The translations under genes were made by a program, and so were the position numbers. 64,000 bases of DNA. Origin: Thermoguttaceae bacterium. Its GTDB lineage: Bacteria > Planctomycetota > Planctomycetia > Pirellulales > Thermoguttaceae. Location: assembly GCA_017447865.1 (NCBI GenBank), contig JAFSMO010000104.1:1-64000 (forward strand), written 5' to 3'. Positions 62,052 to 64,000 of the stretch are shown here, piece after piece. The notes under the pieces are model-generated. The model saw only the letters and a program-made list of their open reading frames with translations, was not told where the DNA came from and searched no databases. The number at the start of each line of letters is the position of its first letter. The first letter of the stretch is position 1.

Positions 62052-62687
62052 TCACGTCAAGAGGGGCTCCAGCAAAATCGAGGCGGCCAGGAAAACGAAA
62101 AGGACCCCCGCGGCGAGATTCACCCACCCCAGTCGCGACTCGTTCTGGAGGAACGCCCGTTTGAGGAACGTTCCGCCGAAAATCAGGAAAAGGTTCCAGA
62201 ACGTCCCGATCACGCAGAAAAGCCCGCCCAAAATCAGGAGCGGAAGCCACGCTGGCGTGAAAGCCTCATTCATGAACTGGGGGAGGTACGAGAGGAAAAA
62301 AAGGACCACTTTCGGGTTCAAAAGGTTCACTCCAAGCCCCTGAAAAAAGTAGGCGGTGAGCGTTTCGTCCGAAACCGTCCCTTCATAGATTTCCACGGCC
62401 GAGGCCTTCGACCGCAAAAGCCCCACGCCGAGCCAGAGCAGGTACAGACCGCCGAGGCACCGGATCACGCGGAAGGCGAGCGGCGAGTGAACGATGAACC
62501 AGCCCAGCCCGAACGCCACGACGCACGAGTGGATGACCAGCCCCAGGGTGATCCCGAAGGCCCCCGCGATCGGTCCCCAGACGCGCCGGGTCGTGAAGGT
62601 TTTCGTCAGGATGAACACCATATCGACCCCGGGGATGAGGCACAAAATCAGGGACGAAACGAAAAAAAAGGGAAGATTCTGGAACAT
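62052..62687 (-). CDS. LysE/RhtB family exporter
   Basis: The 211-residue protein has about six transmembrane helices and the family opening LCLIPGVDMVFILTKT, plus GLGVNLLNPKVVLFFLSYLPQF. It exports amino acids or similar small molecules. The substrate cannot be told. It starts 7 bases after the end of the partial glycosidase gene. Confidence 0.92.
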   Translation of the reverse strand: MFQNLPFFFVSSLILCLIPGVDMVFILTKTFTTRRVWGPIAGAFGITLGLVIHSCVVAFGLGWFIVHSPLAFRVIRCLGGLYLLWLGVGLLRSKASAVEIYEGTVSDETLTAYFFQGLGVNLLNPKVVLFFLSYLPQFMNEAFTPAWLPLLILGGLFCVIGTFWNLFLIFGGTFLKRAFLQNESRLGWVNLAAGVLFVFLAASILLEPLLT

Positions 62688-62693
62688 GAAATT

Positions 62694-64000
62694 CTAAGGC
62701 CCTTTCACTTCGATTTCGTACCAAAGCGTCTGGCTCCGGCACTCGATCTGGACCGCTGAATCGGAAACCCGTTTCACGGGGACCGGCTCTTTTCGCTTTG
62801 CCTCTCCGTCGAGCGCCCAGGCCGTGACCGTCTTCCCGGCCGGAATCGGGAGCGTAAGCATGAGTTTAACCCCCTCGCACAGACGCGGCATTTGACCCCG
62901 GCGCGGGCTGGTCAGACGCTTTCCCTTCAATTCGGCTGGGGCTTGCGTTTGGTCGGCGTCGGTCCCGTACTCGCAGAACGTCCCGTCCGTATTCGCCATG
63001 AATCCGGTGGCGGCCAAAAGCAAGCGCGTCTCGTCGGTCTGCGTGAGGGAAACGGTCGCCCAGCCGAGCAAAGTCGGTGAAATCTCCAGAGCCGTTCCGT
63101 CGCGGAAATCGACCCGGGTTTTCGCGGACTCGTCATTGGAAGGCGCGAGGAAGCCCGTAAAGAGTTTTGTCCGCGGCGTGTCAGCGCAGAAACGGCAGCG
63201 CTCCGGGTCCTCGCCGTTCCACGTGATTTCGTCCGTGAGGGATTTTACGGAAACGATTTTTTCTGCGCCAACTGAGGGCTGAGTGGTTTTCGTCTCCGAA
63301 GTGAGCAAAACGCCGCAGTACGTCGTGATCACGTCGGAATTTTCGTGCCCGAGCCAGCCGAACCAGCGGTGGTACGCATTCATGCGCTCGGCGGCGTGGG
63401 CGTACTCCTCCTCACGCGTCATTGGCTTGATCACTCGCGGCGGGTCGTTGAGGGACTCCACGCTCCGTAAATCGCAGCGCACGAAAAGGTTCACGCATGC
63501 CGGCAGATGCACGAGCTGGCACGCGTTCTGCGTCTGGTCAAAGTAGCTCAGCCCGTCCTGATGGTCCTCGCGGTGGCTCCAGGCGTAAGCGTAAATCGCG
63601 CTCCAGTTCTGGAACGCCCCCACCGCGGCGGCCATCGGAAACCCCTCCGCCGAGTAGAAATTCGGCCACGGGTGATTGTACTCGCTGAGCGTGAACGGCT
63701 TCCCCACGACCCGGCAAAACGCCAGTTCCGCGAGGTTTCCGCCGTTCATGAAGGCGTTCACGTACGGTTTGTTCTCGACGATCCAGTCGTTCTGGTCCCA
63801 CCGATTTCCCGGCCAGTACGGGTGGCACCAGTACGAGTGAATGTCGCAGTAGTCCATCCGCGCCTGAGCGTACGTCGAGGCGTAGCGCAGCTGGGTCCCG
63901 GCAATCGGCGCCTGAACCTTCAGTTCGTCCTTCAGAAACGCGAACATTTCCTGCCAGTACGCATCGTCGAGGTCCATCAGAAAGTCGTGAAAGTCCCGCT
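62694..64000 (-). CDS. Glycoside hydrolase, 3' part (truncated by window edge)
   Basis: The frame stays open to the window edge (RDFHDFLMDLDDAYWQEM), so the 5' end is outside. At least 434 residues are visible. The first part is the end of a TIM barrel of a clan GH-A-like enzyme: LKVQAPIAGTQLRY, YCDIHSYWCHPYW and KPFTLSEYNHPWPN, whose Glu is the likely nucleophile. C-terminal beta domains follow. It is a beta-glycosidase-like enzyme of unassigned family. Confidence 0.8.
   Translation of the reverse strand, partial: RDFHDFLMDLDDAYWQEMFAFLKDELKVQAPIAGTQLRYASTYAQARMDYCDIHSYWCHPYWPGNRWDQNDWIVENKPYVNAFMNGGNLAELAFCRVVGKPFTLSEYNHPWPNFYSAEGFPMAAAVGAFQNWSAIYAYAWSHREDHQDGLSYFDQTQNACQLVHLPACVNLFVRCDLRSVESLNDPPRVIKPMTREEEYAHAAERMNAYHRWFGWLGHENSDVITTYCGVLLTSETKTTQPSVGAEKIVSVKSLTDEITWNGEDPERCRFCADTPRTKLFTGFLAPSNDESAKTRVDFRDGTALEISPTLLGWATVSLTQTDETRLLLAATGFMANTDGTFCEYGTDADQTQAPAELKGKRLTSPRRGQMPRLCEGVKLMLTLPIPAGKTVTAWALDGEAKRKEPVPVKRVSDSAVQIECRSQTLWYEIEVKGP

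Overview
The window looks like a chromosome segment of a planctomycete (Planctomycetota), plausibly a Pirellulales/Thermoguttaceae-type gut or anaerobic-habitat lineage; this is inferred from gene content and no rRNA gene is present to confirm it. Supporting signs are a PEP-CTERM surface protein, three Tat-exported Gfo/Idh/MocA oxidoreductases, a ThuA-domain protein, a HEAT-repeat secreted protein, a transmembrane Ser/Thr kinase with a DLG motif, DUF58, VWA and DUF4175-like proteins, and a 57-residue DUF6800-like protein. Promoters fit a sigma70-like TTGNNN-16/17-TATAAT consensus unusually well. No phage, transposase, CRISPR array, tRNA or rRNA was seen.

Layout. 1-4.5 kb: a secreted BspA-type leucine-rich repeat protein bordered by hairpin repeats, a secreted GH13 amylase and a HAD hydrolase. 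4.6-14 kb: a minus-strand run with a signal-peptidase-I-like lipoprotein, a short GT2-like protein and a giant coiled-coil membrane protein, then a HEAT-repeat protein and a ThuA-domain protein. 14-22 kb: a degenerate J-domain membrane protein followed by a trigger factor lacking its ribosome-binding domain, a DUF6800-like small gene, then pyrF, a LarA-like gene and ubiX. 22-28.8 kb: PEP-CTERM beta-repeat protein, Ser/Thr kinase, alkylguanine-DNA methyltransferase and a TARG1-like macrodomain protein. 29-40 kb: two Tat oxidoreductases flanking a heavy-metal RND efflux operon with a very His-rich adaptor, a 5'-nucleotidase family enzyme and a DUF58 protein. 40-49 kb: a complete F1Fo ATP synthase operon in the order (unknown)-(AtpI-like)-B-E-F-H-A-G-D-C on the minus strand. 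49-64 kb: a DUF5107-like/TPR protein, a glycosidase-like secreted protein, GAPDH, a VWA-type membrane protein, an unknown secreted protein, a sugar isomerase/Tat oxidoreductase pair, a LysE exporter and the 3' part of a glycoside hydrolase.

The genes point to a saccharolytic lifestyle (amylase, glycosidases, sugar oxidoreductases and isomerase, GAPDH) with elaborate cell-surface and export machinery, metal efflux and standard energy conservation.

The most unusual signals are two families of structured intergenic repeats. One has a conserved core of about 60 bp (two small hairpins) enclosed by inverted arms built from tandem heptamers; the arm sequence is different in every copy while the two arms of each copy still match. 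The other is a roughly 190 bp element with three hairpins sharing a GCGGCAATACA/ATTTGCCGC frame around covarying inner stems; one copy sits inside the ATP synthase operon and others border the BspA gene.
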